From Prorocentrum cordatum (Eukaryota; Sar; Dinophyceae; Prorocentrales; Prorocentraceae): DNA of 55,655 nucleotides. The stretch is from assembly GCA_963575745.1 (NCBI GenBank), contig CAUYUJ010004003.1, positions 520,366 through 576,020 of the forward strand. The letters run 5' to 3'. Below the pieces are notes generated by a model. The model made no database searches. It saw only the letters and a list, made by a program, of their open reading frames with translations, and was not told where the DNA came from. The translations under genes and the position numbers were made by a program. Positions 10,604 to 21,395 of this stretch are shown in pieces (position 1 is the stretch's first letter; the number at the start of each line of letters is the position of its first letter).

Positions 10604-12120
10604 TGCGCGCGGCCGTCTGGACGCGCGTGCGCGCTCGCTTCTCTGACGCGTCCACGCCCTGTCGGTGCGCGCGGAGCCGCGGCGCCCAACAACAAGTGCG
10701 TGCATGTGCGCGTGTGTGTGTGCGGGGCCCAGCTATATTGGGGCCCGTGTCGTGGCAGAATCACGGCGCCGCGGGGTCTGGCGCGCGCGACCCTGTCGAC
10801 GCGGATAGGGTCAACCAAGAGGCTGAAAACACTTTTACGCCGCAGCGCGGCAGAGGCAGTCCGCGCGCGCGCTCGGGTAAGCCGGGTGACGGCATTGTGA
10901 ACTGCCCGGGTGCAAGAGCGGAAGGAAAGGGGAAGAGAGGAGCGGCCGCGGGAGGAAGGGAAAGAACACATACACTCACGCAGCGGGGCGACCGGGGCGG
11001 CCAAGCGGGTGCTGCACCCCTGGCCGCGGGCACGGGGCGGCGTCGCGACCACATTCACGGGCCAGGGTAACGGCTGCAATGCGGGAGGTCGACGACCAGC
11101 AAGCGGAAGAGGTGGGTGCGGGGGCCAGCGGCAGCGGGGCCGAAGACCGTCCCAAGTTTCCTCATGCAGAGGGACGAGGCCGAGCTGGCTGCAAGGCGGG
11201 CTGAGCTGAGAGCAGTGGCCGCAGTGGCGGGGCGGGGGGAAATCCCCACGGGGCACCCCTGGGAAGCGGCGCTGCCAGCGGCTGCGGCGCCGTGCGGCGC
11301 TGCAGCGCGCGTCCGCCGCGCAGGCCAGGGCTGCGGCACTGGGGCTGGGCGACGGTAGCCCGAAGTCGGCCACAAGGAGGAGGAGGAGGAGGAGGAGGAG
11401 GAGGAGGAGGAGGAGGAGGAGGAGGAAGAGGAGGAGGAGGAGGAGGAGGAGGAGGAGGAGGAGGAGGAGGGCGGGGGCAGGCCGCCGCGCGGGCCAGCAG
11501 CAGCGGGGGGCACGCGCAGAGCCACTGGCTCTCGGGGGCGGCGGGGGGGCAGCAGAGCCCGGCCCAGGCCGTCGCACGCAGCGCAGCCGAAGGCAGGCGG
11601 CGCCCCGCCCCGGTGAGAGCAGGGAGGAGGCTCCCGGTCGCGCGGAGCTGCCGGCAGGCAAAGAGGGGGGGGGCGACGCCGGGGCGCGAGCACGCAGGCC
11701 AGCATGGCAGCCAGGTGCCCCCCTGCACACACCGCGGGCCAGCTGGCGCAGGGGCATGCCGCGACGGGTGGCGCGCAAGGCCCGTGTTGGCGGCGCGTGC
11801 GCCAAGCGGGGGCCGGGCGGCAGCAGCTGCCCGGCAGCCGGAGGGAGGCGGCGCACCCGGGCTCAGAGTGAAAGGGAAGCACCGAATCAGCAGGTGCACG
11901 AGCAGGTGTGCCAGCAGCGGAGCCGCGAGAGGGCAGTGCCGCCCCGGGGGGGGGGGAGGGGAAGGCGCGCCACCTGGGGTATAGATGGCGAGCCCCCTGG
12001 GCAGACCCAGGACGAGGTGGACTGGTTCTGTGCGCAAGCTTCTGTCGTCGAAAGTTTTCTTGTTGCAAAAAGCACTGCGACAAGGCAAGAGTTCTCCATG
12101 GAATGCTCTCGAGCATGAGT
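10604..12120. other. GC-rich gene-free DNA with a (GGA)n array
   Basis: Very GC-rich sequence. A GGA array occupies about 11374-11471. Long frames on both strands (up to about 530 codons) are Ala/Pro/Arg/Ser-rich with no recognised domain, and are judged compositional. Confidence 0.55.
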
Positions 12121-12916
12121 AGGCCACACGTAATGTGTGAACGTAAGGGAGGGGTGTGTTTGCCGTGCATGCGCAGTAGTCAGCTGTATGTCCGCCTCAT
12201 TTTTGGGGCGAGCCGCTCCCCGAGCTGCTCGGTCGGACGTTGCGTTGCGTACCAGTCCTGAGTTCCTCGGTCCCAGTCGCAGCTCCAGTGCAGCTACCAA
12301 TTCCCAATCTCCAATGCTATTCCCCAAACAGTGCTCGCACTTACGGGTTATGCAGGAATCGTGCTCTCGCCTCAATGCCAGCTGCATTGTTGGTCCGGAC
12401 GGCCACTATCATCTGCAAACTATACACCACCGTGCACATGGCCGTGCTCTCACCCGTCCTCTATACTTCGCCACCCTCCTAGTCCTCGACGCGCCCCTTC
12501 ACACTTGCTGTTTATTGTTTTGCCAGGTGCCCCGAGAGAACACATTTAGAGGCACGTGCCCTTTCCGAACACAGTGCTCCTGACTTCGGCGCGTTGGCTG
12601 TCGGCGGGTGGGGTAGAGCTCTCCATCCCAACCTGCCCCCTTTGAGCAGGAAGGCCTTCTGCGAACCCTCCCCCGCCCTTGGGAGGGAGCTACAGTAGAC
12701 ACATTGGACAAGACTTCTGATGTGAGAGATCTTGGGCTACAATCTTCGTCGAGGCTTGAGCTTCCTGAGGTGCAACAGTGGGGGCCTCTGGGCCACCAGA
12801 GGCCCATCGGGGGCAAGAAGCTTCCCGCGGGCACCTGCCGGCAGGCCGGCTTCTTGCCTGGCGTTGCCTACCGCAAGACTCCCCTGGGCGGCTCCAGATC
12901 CTGCCCTCTCCACTCG
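12121..12916. other. gene-free stretch with second copy of the 84-bp repeat
   Basis: 12363-12465 repeats the unit of 2496-2710: CTCTCGCCTCAATGC, a TTGGTCCGGACGGCCAC stretch and CATGGCCGTGCTCTCACCC. The remainder holds nothing I can identify. Confidence 0.6.
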
Positions 12917-13138
12917 CGGGGGCCACGCCCCTGCTGTCGGCAGGAGGCCGGAGGAGGAGGAGGAGGAGGGGGAGGAGGGGGAGGAGGAGGAGGAGGAGGA
13001 GGAGGGGGAGGAGGAGGAGGGGAGGGGGAGGAGGAGGGAGGAGGAGGAGGGGGAGGAGGAGGAGGGGAGGGAGGAGGAGGGAGGAGGAGGAGGAGGAGGA
13101 GGAGGAGGGGCCCACGCCCCTCCTGTCGGCAGGAGGCC
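12917..13138. repeat. (GGA)n array bracketed by a 32-bp direct repeat
   Basis: GGA/GGGGA purine DNA (about 12950-13106) lies between two copies of a GC-rich unit that contains CACGCCCCT and TGTCGGCAGGAGGCC (12917-12949 and 13107-13138). The right copy can form a CCTCC/GGAGG hairpin. Confidence 0.8.
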
Positions 13139-13343
13139 CTCCCGCACGCTCCGCTGGCTGCGAGCGCGCGCGGCGCGGCCGCGTGCGGGCTGCGCCGGCC
13201 GACCGCGGGCCGTCCCGGCGAGGCACCGACGCCAACCTCGCGGGGGGGGGCGCCCCCGCCAGCCTCCGGGGCACCTCGGCCGGGAGAGGCTGAGGCCTGT
13301 CCGTCGTCCGACGAGGTGTCCTTCCTCTGAGCGGGCCTCCTTT

Positions 13344-13503
13344 CGGGAGACTCTCCATGGGGGGGGATCCCACGGGGGGGCAGGAGGGGATCCCCCCCAT
13401 GGGATCCCCTCCTGCCCCCCCATGGGATCCCCAGGGGATCCTATGGGATCCCCCCCCTGGGATCCTATCCCCCCATGGGATCCCCCCCGTGAAGAGTCTC
13501 CCG
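13344..13503. repeat. nested inverted repeats around GGGATCCC
   Basis: The outer arms GGGAGACTCTCCATGGGG (from 13345) and CCCCGTGAAGAGTCTCCC (to 13502) pair imperfectly. Inside, CAGGAGGGGATCCC (13381-13394) and GGGATCCCCTCCTG (13401-13414) form a perfect 14-bp stem with a 6-base loop. Several further ATGGGATCCC units follow. The segment could extrude as a cruciform. Confidence 0.75.
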
Positions 13504-14013
13504 ATCCTTGGCGCAGCCGAGCGGGGTGCGGACCGGCCATCAGCTTGGCGCCCCTCGGAACACCTTTTTTGGATTCGCGGCCATAGCGGGCGTTGTGTGG
13601 GGGGGGAAGGGGGGGAGCGGGGGGACGGGAGGGGGCATAACGCACCGTTCCCCGCCAGACTGTGGTGGCGGACGCACTGCGGCAGTACCGGCGACGCACT
13701 GATGGGGGGAGCGTTACGTCATGGGGACGGGGGGGGCATGGGGCATAACGCGCGTTATGGCCCAGAGGGTAACAAACACACTCTCTTGCCTGCCTTCAGA
13801 GCTCCAGAATCTGCATGATTCTGGATGCTCCTCCAGCCGGGCCCGCTCCCACCAAACCGCCACAAGCATGCCCCGTGCAAACTACCTGTCTCCACCCTCC
13901 CCCACTCGACCCCTTTGGTGGCCAACCACACACGCTGAGAAAAACGTCGACCGATCATGGCCGAGTTGGAGGCAGGCAAATGCAGACGCCTGCGGCCCTC
14001 CTCCTCCTCGGCG
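13504..14013. other. gene-free stretch
   Basis: G-rich then mixed DNA with a few GCGTTATG/CGTTACG pieces. No gene or RNA is recognised. Confidence 0.5.
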
Positions 14014-14631
14014 GACGGGAGGGAGGGAGGGAGGGACGGAGGGAGGGAAGGAGGGAGGGAGGGAGGGAGGGAGGAAGGGAGTTTGAGGGAGGAGGAGAAG
14101 AGGAGGAGGAGGAGGAGGAGGAGGAGGAGGAGGGAGGAGGAAGAGGAGAGAGGAGGAGGGGAGGAGGAGGAGGAGGAGGAAGGAGGAGGAGGAGGAGGAG
14201 GAGGAGGAGGAGGGGAGCGAGGAGGAGGAGGGAGGAGGATGGGAGGATGAGCAAGCGAGAAAGGATGTGGTGGTGATGGTGATGATGGTCATTGAGGATG
14301 ATGGCGAGGAGGAGGAGGAGGAGGAGAGGAGAGGCGGGGACGAGGAGGGAGGAGGTGGAGGAGGAGGAGGAGGAGGAGGAGGAAGAGAAGGAGGAGGAGG
14401 AGGGGAAAAGGAGGTGAAGAGGAGGAGGAGGATATGAGGGACGAGAAAGAGGGGAGGAGGAGGTAGGAGGAGGAGGAGAGGAGGAGGAGGGAGGAGGAGG
14501 AGGAGGGAGGAGGGGGGCGGAGGAGGGAGGAGGAGGAGGAGGAGGAGGCGGAGGAGGAGCAGTGAGGAGGAGGAGGAGGAGTAAGGAGGAGGAGGAGGAG
14601 GAGGAGGAGGAGGAAGAGCAGGAGGCCAGCT
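14014..14631. repeat. 600-bp purine array (GGA/GGGA)
   Basis: Almost unbroken purine strand of GGAGG and GGA units, interrupted at about 14240-14310 by GATGGTGATG. The Glu/Arg-rich and Ser/Leu/Pro-rich frames are artefacts. Confidence 0.95.
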
Positions 14632-15131
14632 CTCGCTTCCAGTGTTCCTCCTTCTCCCCCACCTGCGCCTCCACCTCCTCCCCACCTCCCCCCTCTGGCG
14701 TCACCTTCTTGTCCGTCGCCTCCCTCCCTTCCATATTTCGTCCCCTTCGCCCTCGCCATCAACGTTGCCGTCCTCGTCCTCCTTTTCCCCCTCGTCCAGC
14801 TCCCCCCCTTCCTTGTCCCCCTCGCCCCAAGCGGCCCCTCCTGCTCCTCCTCCTTCCGCTTCTAATCCGGCGCCCCCCCCCGGTGCACTCCCCCCCAGCG
14901 CGCATAAGGCGGCGCGGCCGGACCAATACAGCCGCCGCCGCTTCAACTTCGACCGGCGCGCCATGGTGATAGCCTGCGCTGTGGTTTCCATCTCTCGATT
15001 CCCCGTCTTCTTAGGGGAGGGAGGAGGAAGGATAACAGGACGAGGTGGAGGAGAGAGGAGGAATGGAGCAAGGAGAAGATGGGAGGAGAGGGTGAAGAAA
15101 CGGAGGAGGGAAGGAACTAGAAATGAGGATG
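14632..15131. other. gene-free stretch
   Basis: C/T-rich to about 14900, then mixed and purine-rich. No recognised feature. Confidence 0.5.
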
Positions 15132-15503
15132 TCAGAAGGAAGATGTTGAATTACTATGTAAACCGACGTAATGCGAATTAGGTATCAAAACGCGCTGCAG
15201 AGCGGGCGCCGTGCTGCCCTTGGTCATGGGGCCGGCCCGCATGTCCTGAATGTCGCACCAGTGCAACTCGTCGATCAATTTGGTGCGCAGCTGGTTGGCT
15301 AACCACCGCAGATGGCCAGCCAGTCTATTCTCGGACGGCGGCTGGGCCAAGTCCATGAGAAGGGCGCTGAAAACGGACGTGCCGTCCATGACAAGGTCTG
15401 CGGGGACCGCGCGTCTCCCTGATCTCCTCGGCGGAGGAGGGGCCGTGCACCATCTCGTTGAACGGTGAGGAGGTGCGCCTGCAGACAGTCTGCTGCGCCG
15501 CAT
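15132..15503 (-). pseudogene. copia-type RNase H, C-terminal fragment
   Basis: The frame contains DLVMDGTSVFSALL, PSENRLAGHLRWLANQL, LHWCDIQDM and GPMTKGS in the order typical of the RNase H end of Ty1/copia polyproteins, where a local Asp, an upstream helix and a W-x-DT-x-DM-x-AD-x-LTKG block close the protein. Here ADG is replaced by AGP. RNase H degrades the RNA strand of the cDNA hybrid during retrotransposition. The C-terminus runs about 30 residues past TKG to a stop near 15132. The upstream RNase H part is in another frame, so this is a fragment. Confidence 0.6.
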
Positions 15504-15565
15504 GCGGCGAGCAGCTCCGAGCAGCTCGGAGCGTGACTATTTGCGCACAAACTGGTGCGACCGGC

Positions 15566-15904
15566 TCACTTGCTGGGACGCATGTATACGGCTCCTGTCA
15601 CGCCGTATCCTGACTCATCCCCCCTCTTGAAGGCCCCGTCGCTGCGCGCGCTGAGTCGCCGGGCGCGCTCCACCGATGGAAATGCGATGCGTGCCCTGAT
15701 CCCTTGCGTGGCCAGAACGACGGAGTTGATCTGCATCGCGCGTCGGATGAGCAGCTTGTTCTTGGCCCTCTGCATGCAGGGCGACAATGCACGCTGCGAC
15801 GCGGTGCTGGGCGGGCAGGGCGTGAGCCGCTGTTCCCAGGGGGGGGGGGGGGAGAGGTCGGGAAACTGACCTCCGGCCGGCTCGTCAGCCTTGGCCTTGG
15901 CCAA
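15566..15904 (-). pseudogene. copia-type RNase H, N-terminal fragment
   Basis: A 112-codon frame ending in FKRGDESGYGVTGAVYMRPS resembles the start of a copia RNase H, where an acidic residue precedes a GY-x-L-x-GA core strand. It lies just upstream, in coding order, of the TKG-containing fragment and in a different frame. The middle part (Ser/Ala/Arg-rich) is not recognised. Non-functional as it stands. Confidence 0.4.
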
Positions 15905-16079
15905 CTCGACGTGTCAGATGGGTATCAGAGCGTCGATGTACTCGTCCTTGTCGAGCGCCACGGCGCCATCGGCACTCCTGCTGGTGCGCTCCGCAGCTGG
16001 TGACGTCGTCGTAGTCGCCGTTCATCCGGTCAAAGGCGCTCTCGATGTGACTGATTAACCAATTAACGTGCTCTTGTTG

Positions 16080-17560
16080 TCAAACCATCTTCGGGTCGTC
16101 AACGCGCGTGGACAGTATGTGCACAAACGACGGGGCGCCAGCCGCGCGGCTGCCAGACGTCGCGTGGTTGGCCTCAAGCTCTGGGCCCCAGGTTGGTTCG
16201 GCGTTGCACTCGAATGGGCGGGTGACCCGGGCGAGCTTCACGGGGGCGGCTCGGGGCACATCCTTGCAGCCTCTACGCGGCTTATGCGGCGCAGGCGATC
16301 GGTCCGCTCGTCGAAGCGGAGTTCGCCTCTCGAGGTGCCTCGCCCTGCTCTTGCATCGCATCTTTACGTGGGTCATGCCTTGCAAGAATGCTGCCTCGCC
16401 GTCAGCGGCGACGCGCGCCCTGTCGGGGCGACGCGCCACCTCTGAGGCGCGGAGGCGCTGCGGCGCCCGCGTCGCTGCCCCAGCGAACGTCTCCAGGGCT
16501 CCGGCCCCCGCGTCGGCACCGCGGCGCCATGTGGCGCCAGGTGATCTTGGCAGTCTTGAAGACGCGTCTGGAGTCCGTTGCGTTCTGGGCGCCATTGGGC
16601 GGCAGCCCCGTAAGAAGATGGCTGCTGCGACCTCCTTCGACAGCCTCGACGCTTCCTCGTTGGACAGGAGGTCAGCGTCGCGCTTGACGACGGCGGCCTC
16701 GACCGCGGCATAAATGTCCAGCCCAGCTGTCTTGTGGGCGCCGGCGCCGCAGTCGCTGGGCGCAGCCGCTGTCTGAGCAGCGCCAGCGACGCAGTCGCCG
16801 GGCGCTGCCTGTTGACGCTCGCAGAATGCTTCGCGCACCCCTGGGTCGACATGCGCTTCCAGTTGTCCGCCTACGTCGCCCTCGTCCTCTAGCGCGTCGC
16901 CCGTGGGGGCCCCGCTCAAGTAGTGGTGGCGCTGCGCGTGGATGCTCGGGCGCTGGAACAGCCCCTTGTTGAGCCCCCCTTGACTGCGCGCCAAGCTGCC
17001 AACGCCGCCTGCTGGATGTGGCCGGAAAAAGTCGCTGCCTGTCTCCTTGGGCTTGCGCGACAAGGCTGACGATGATCCACCTTCGGTGGCGCTGGCGGCG
17101 TCCTCGGAAACGTCGATGGCGCAGTCCATGTCCTGTCTGACGCCCGTTACCAATGACGGCTCATCGCCCGCGATAAAATGGGCGGCGCGAGCTTCCTTCC
17201 ACTGCTCGCTGGCCAACTGGCGGGCGTCGAACGCGACGCCGTTGAAGTGGATCCGCTGGGCGCCCGCGCCTGAATTCCGGGAGTCGGTGCCGGCGTTCGA
17301 GGGCGGGTTCCGAGGGGGCCGCCAGGCGGCCGAGCTGCGGGTGCAGCCCGGCCAATTGCCGACATATTTCTGTCCGCGAGAGAGTCGCGCAGCGAACGTC
17401 CGGTGGCTGAGAGCATCTGCGGGGCGTCTGGGCGATGTCGCGCCTGCTCGGCGAACTGCGCGCCCGTGAAGTCCTGGCCCTGGAGCCTGGCGCAATGTGC
17501 CCCCGGCGATCCTCTGCGCGGTCCCAGGCCGAGCCTGCTCGGACCATGCCGGTAACCATC
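16080..17560 (-). pseudogene. remnant between integrase and RNase H, with RT scraps
   Basis: A long minus-strand frame is open here (about 527 codons from 17663). Two short pieces look like reverse transcriptase N-terminal sequence: VVKRDADLLSNEEASRLSKE (about 16.65 kb), which resembles the helix before the first RT strand, and DGEAAFLQGMTHVKM (about 16.38 kb), which resembles the D-x-x-x-AFL-x-G block of copia RT. No YxDD-type motif was found, so the catalytic centre is lost or scrambled. The rest of the frame is unrecognised. Confidence 0.4.
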
Positions 17561-17564
17561 TCGC

Positions 17565-17860
17565 CGAAGATGGCGCCGATGCAGGCTCGGGCGTCTTGCA
17601 ATCTGCAGACCACTTCGGATCGGCGGTGCTTGGCCGCCACTTTGCCGCGAAGAGGATCTGCAATAATGATTATTGTCCCAGGGCCCGCCCAGCGTGGCGC
17701 ATCCGCGGTGCTTGGCGGCCGGTGGATCTCCGCCTGGTCGCCCACGTTGAAGCGGCCCTCCCCGGGCTCGGCGGCGCGGGTCATGGGGGCGAGGTTAACG
17801 CGTGCAATCGATGTGGCTTCGACCATGCGTTGCAGGGCTCGCGGATGCGCCGCCGCAGTC
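17565..17860 (-). pseudogene. integrase C-terminal region fragment
   Basis: Minus-strand residues reading LQRMVEATSIARV, then FNVGDQAEIHRPPST and RWAGPGTII, match the region after an integrase core where a VGD-x-V-x-x-R-P-P strand and a W-x-GP block are usual. It continues the integrase core fragment in coding order but in another frame. Confidence 0.5.
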
Positions 17861-18469
17861 GGCTGGGCTGCACTTCCCCGGCAGCGGGGGGCCCGGCGCC
17901 GGCGAAGCAGTTGCCGGATGCCTCGCCCTGTTCGTCTGCTTCGAGAGGTGGCAGCGTGGGCGGCTGCGTCCGGAGACGACGTCGCGCGGCGCATCGCCGC
18001 CCGCGCGGGAGAAACTGTTTCCAGCAAGGATGGCGCGTGCTGGCGTGGAGTCGAGGTTCGCTGCGGTGCCCGCGCGCTCCGGCTGCTCCTCCGTGGCGCG
18101 ATGCGCTGCTCGTGACATGGCCCCTCCGCCCGAATAAGCAAGCGTGCTGGCGCGGAGCACGCATGTCAACCTGTAGTCCTCCTTTTCTTTTATCTCCTCC
18201 ACGATGTGCGCTGAGGTCGCCCCGCCGTCGCCGTCCACGGTCAAGGTCCCCATCGAGCCAAACAGCTGGATCCATGAGCGGTCGATGGCGGCAAGCAGCG
18301 TCGAGTCGTGCTTGGACCTGGCTTCCTGATCATTGTGCCGCCAGGAAGCACAACATATCAGGTGGAGGATCACGCAATGGTTGTAGCACAGGATGTCGGA
18401 CGCGACGTGCGCGTTGAATCGTGTCGACATGCGGAGTGTAGGGTGGTCTGGTGTGCTGGCGGTGGCCAC
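17795..18469 (-). pseudogene. retroviral-type integrase core, broken
   Basis: The frame holds VASDILCYNHCVILHLICCAS, SKHDSTLLAAIDRSWIQLFG and TLTVDGDGG, matching the first and second Asp regions of the DDE integrase core (rve fold). About 35-40 residues later the family has its Glu in an R-x-VER-like helix. Here the corresponding place reads LAYSGGGAM, so the third catalytic residue seems lost. Downstream TEEQPERAG and ILAGNSFSRAGG resemble the usual tail of the core. Cuts and joins cDNA ends in an intact element; here a remnant. Confidence 0.55.
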
Positions 18470-18612
18470 TTGCGGTATTCCCTACACTTGTTGACCACCG
18501 CGGGGACGAAGTTGAGGATGTCCTGTGGGATGTTCGCTGCTCGTACTGCTCGCGTGATTTCCTCCTTGGTGGCATGCCACCGCCGGAGGTGTAGCTTCCG
18601 CAGCTCCCGCAT
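18370..18612 (-). pseudogene. integrase zinc-binding (HHCC) region, damaged
   Basis: LHLRRWHATKEEITRAVRAA, then ILNFVPAVVNKCREYRKWPP, fits the N-terminal H-x(3-4)-H-x(n)-C-x2-C zinc-binding region of copia/gypsy integrases. The last Cys position is Tyr (CREY), so metal binding is probably lost. It precedes the integrase core in coding order but is in a different frame from it. Confidence 0.55.
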
Positions 18613-19137
18613 GCGGGTTTCATGCGAGTCACTGCGAAGTGCTGGTGAATATGTAGTGCCGTCGAAGCGAATCCAGTCCGATCGTTTCCTGCAGCAGCGT
18701 CGGCTACGCGCAGTGATGCTCGACGCGGCTCTGCGCCTGATGCTTGACTAGCTCGGATCCCTGGTCGAACGACACAGTCGCCCGAACCAATGCCCTGAGC
18801 TCGGATCCCTGGTCGAGCGACGCAGTCGCCCGAACCGGCACCCTCAGCTCCAGCGCTGGATGATGTGCTGGCTCCTGACCTTTCTGCGGGCGCCGGTGGT
18901 GGAGCAGCCTCGCGTGCTGCTCCAAGGACTGCGCCGCTGGGTAAGTGAGCTTGCTGATCGCTGGAGTGATGTGGTCCTCCAGGTCGCGCCGGTGCTCGTG
19001 GGTGCTGGCCGGCGTGCGGGCGCGGCCGTGCGTGGGGATCCGCGGACCTGCCACTGCCAAACTCGTGAATGTGCGCGGGGTAATCGCGTTCCTTTTCCTC
19101 TTGGCAACCGGGGCGCTCCCAGTGGATCGAAGGCAGA
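18613..19137. repeat. upstream flank of the retroelement with a 48-bp duplication
   Basis: Two 48-bp units starting GCTCGGATCCCTGGTCGA lie at 18751 and 18799 and differ at a few bases. The rest may be the 5' part of the retroelement (minus-strand frames are open) but no gag motif is seen. Confidence 0.5.
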
Positions 19138-19143
19138 GGGAGA

Positions 19144-19181
<38 letters not shown>

Positions 19182-19192
19182 AAAAAAAAAAA
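19138..19192. repeat. (AG)n microsatellite with A-run
   Basis: GAGAGAGA with one GATAG interruption, ending in a run of A. Confidence 0.95.
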
Positions 19193-19198
19193 CACGCA

Positions 19199-21320
19199 CA
19201 CATCAGCACAGCGAGCCTGCACAACGCCCCCTGTCGAAACGGAGGAGCCAGGCCATGAGCGACCGGCAACATTGCAACATCTTGAAATCAACGCGGACGG
19301 CGAAGCGTCGGGGATGGACAGACCCCCCTTTAGTAAAACGTGGTTTAGTGAAAACGACCTGAGGCCCAAACCTGGCGGGCGCAAGCCTGGAAAATAACGG
19401 CCACGGCGCCCTCTCGAGAGCCGAAAACGGACAATTCACGAATCGACGTGTCACTGTTGGGGGTTCTGTCCACCCCCGAAAGCGCTGAAATGGGGAACAA
19501 CAACCCAGGATGATGAGGAGGAGGAGGAGAAGGAAAAAGGGAGACGAGGAGACGTTGGGGCGAAGAACCCTGCACGAGGGGGCAGCAGCTCGAGCCCGCA
19601 GGGGGCCCACCGCGGCCTTCCGAGCAGGACGGGGCGAAGCGCCCGACAAGAGACTACGCGGCGAGACGCCGGCGCCGCCCGCGCATGAAGCGGCAGGCCG
19701 GCGGGCAGGTGGCGCACGCCATCCAGAGAATCCAAACGGACACGAGAGCTCGCACCACACCGCACTGAGACGAGGCAGACAGGAGGGAGGAGGCGGAAGG
19801 AGGAGGACGGACGAAAGGGGGACGGACTTCGACGAGCGTCTCGGCCGCATCGCTGGCCCTGCAGCTTGCCCGACAAACCAACGCCACGGTTGGAACAGAG
19901 GGAGGCGGAGGACGGAGGAGAGGAAGCAGGGGGACCGCCCTTGACGAGCGTCTCGGCCGCACCTCTGGCCCTGTTGATGCGTGGAACAAGGCTGCCGCCA
20001 CGCGCATGTTTTTGACCCGCGAACGTGGCTGGAAGAACTTTGCAATGGCCCCTGGCCCGGGGCCAGTACAATCGAAACGCTGTCATAAGGAACCGTACGT
20101 AAGGAGCAAGGCCCCTCTTTGTCCACACGTTGAACTTCGACTCTTCCAGTCGAAAACCTCCGGAAAACGTAAGACAACCTGTAGAACTGTTGAGGAACAC
20201 TGAGCCCCTCCCCAACGAAAGAGGCTCCTTCTTCAGCGGCCCGACTGTACGGTCCACCGGCCAGCAGCGACGACGGGCGAGAGACTCCCTTCCTCCTCCC
20301 CCTTCCTCCTCCACCTCCTCCTCCTCCTCCTCCTCCTCGTCCCCATCCTCACGGGCGACGACGGACGAGGGAGCCGGGGCGGTTCCGGGCTGCAGGAGGC
20401 GAGCGCCGCACCCCGGGAGCACGCGCAGGCGCACGCGCGGGAGTGCGCTTGCGCACCGTGCAGCCAGCAGCGAGGGACAGCCCGCGAGGGCGGAGGAGAG
20501 GCCGAAGGTCAACAAAAGGAGCGGGAAGGGCGAGAGGACCGGAAGAGACGAAACGACGACGACGACGATGACGACGACGACGAACGAAGGAGACGACAGC
20601 GGGAGGGACTGTTTTGTACCACAGGGCCAACAAGGAGTGGGGGAGGGGAGGCGGAGGAGGAGGACAGGGAGAGGAGGAAGGAGGAGAGGCATCCCTTCTG
20701 CAGCGTCTCTGGCGCCACACGTGCTCGACAAGCGGTGTGGACAGTCCTCTGAATGGATACCGCTGGTCGAAATGAAAAGCCGCTGCCACGGAGCCAGATG
20801 GCTGCCAACCACCGGTACGGAGCCTGTGCGGGCCCAGGCCGGGCAACCCATCCCCGAGGAAGCTCGCGGCCTTGACGCAGCCTGCGACGGCCTCGGTGCC
20901 GACCGAGGGTTGATGGGCGCAATACCGACCCGGGCGGCATGGGTGCGGTCGTGGATTGGTGTTCTGAAGCCCCAGGCGGCCTCAGGGGGCTTCAGAAGGC
21001 CTCAAGAGGCTCCAGCAGGCCGCAGGAGGTTTCAGGACATTGCCAGGAAGTTCCGAGGCGGGGTTTGGGGCACAGAAGGTTCAGAAGGCCCAGGAGGGCG
21101 AAATCGCCATTTATTGAGGGGTTGGGGGGGCTGGTGTCGTTGTGCGGGGGTGCGGGGTGGTGATGCAATTGGTCTGCATCGTCCCGGTGGTTCGGGGCGG
21201 CGTCTGGCGTTGGTGTCGCGGGTCGGGTCGGCAGGAAGTGCGGAGGCGAGCCAGCGCTCCAAGCTGTGAGGGCTGATCGGTTGTCGTGTGACGGCTCGGC
21301 TCCAATGTTTACCTAGCTGC
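19199..21320. other. gene-free stretch with small local duplications
   Basis: No recognised gene in 2.1 kb. TGGACAGACCCCCC (from 19316) and GGGGGTTCTGTCCA (from 19457) form an imperfect inverted pair about 140 bases apart. GACGAGCGTCTCGGCCGCA occurs twice (near 19830 and 19940). A CAGGAGG/CAGAAGG-type repeat lies at about 20970-21100. A minus-strand frame of about 460 codons is Ser/Pro/Arg-rich and unrecognised. Confidence 0.5.
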
Positions 21321-21378
21321 TGCGCGATGTCGTGGTGTGTGTGTGTGTGTGTCTGTGTGTGTGTGTGTGTCTGTGTGC
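21321..21378. repeat. (GT)n microsatellite
   Basis: GTGTGT with CTGTGTGT interruptions. Confidence 0.95.
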
Positions 21379-21395
21379 TAGATTGCCGTCCGGAG

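Larger units (their letters stand above)
15132..18612 (-). mobile_element. decayed copia-order retroelement
   Basis: Fragments of a Ty1/copia-type polyprotein follow one another on the minus strand in the order zinc-binding region, integrase core, integrase C-terminal region, RT scrap, RNase H. Integrase before RT is the copia order. Each fragment lies in a different frame from its neighbours and no LTRs or gag were recognised, so the copy is a dead remnant. The order and motifs are seen in the sequence; assignment to copia follows from the domain order. Confidence 0.65.

Noticed and set aside
10264-12170. Minus-strand ORFs of 320-530 codons
   Set aside because: Ala/Pro/Arg/Ser composition in GC-rich DNA, competing open frames on both strands and no recognisable domain.
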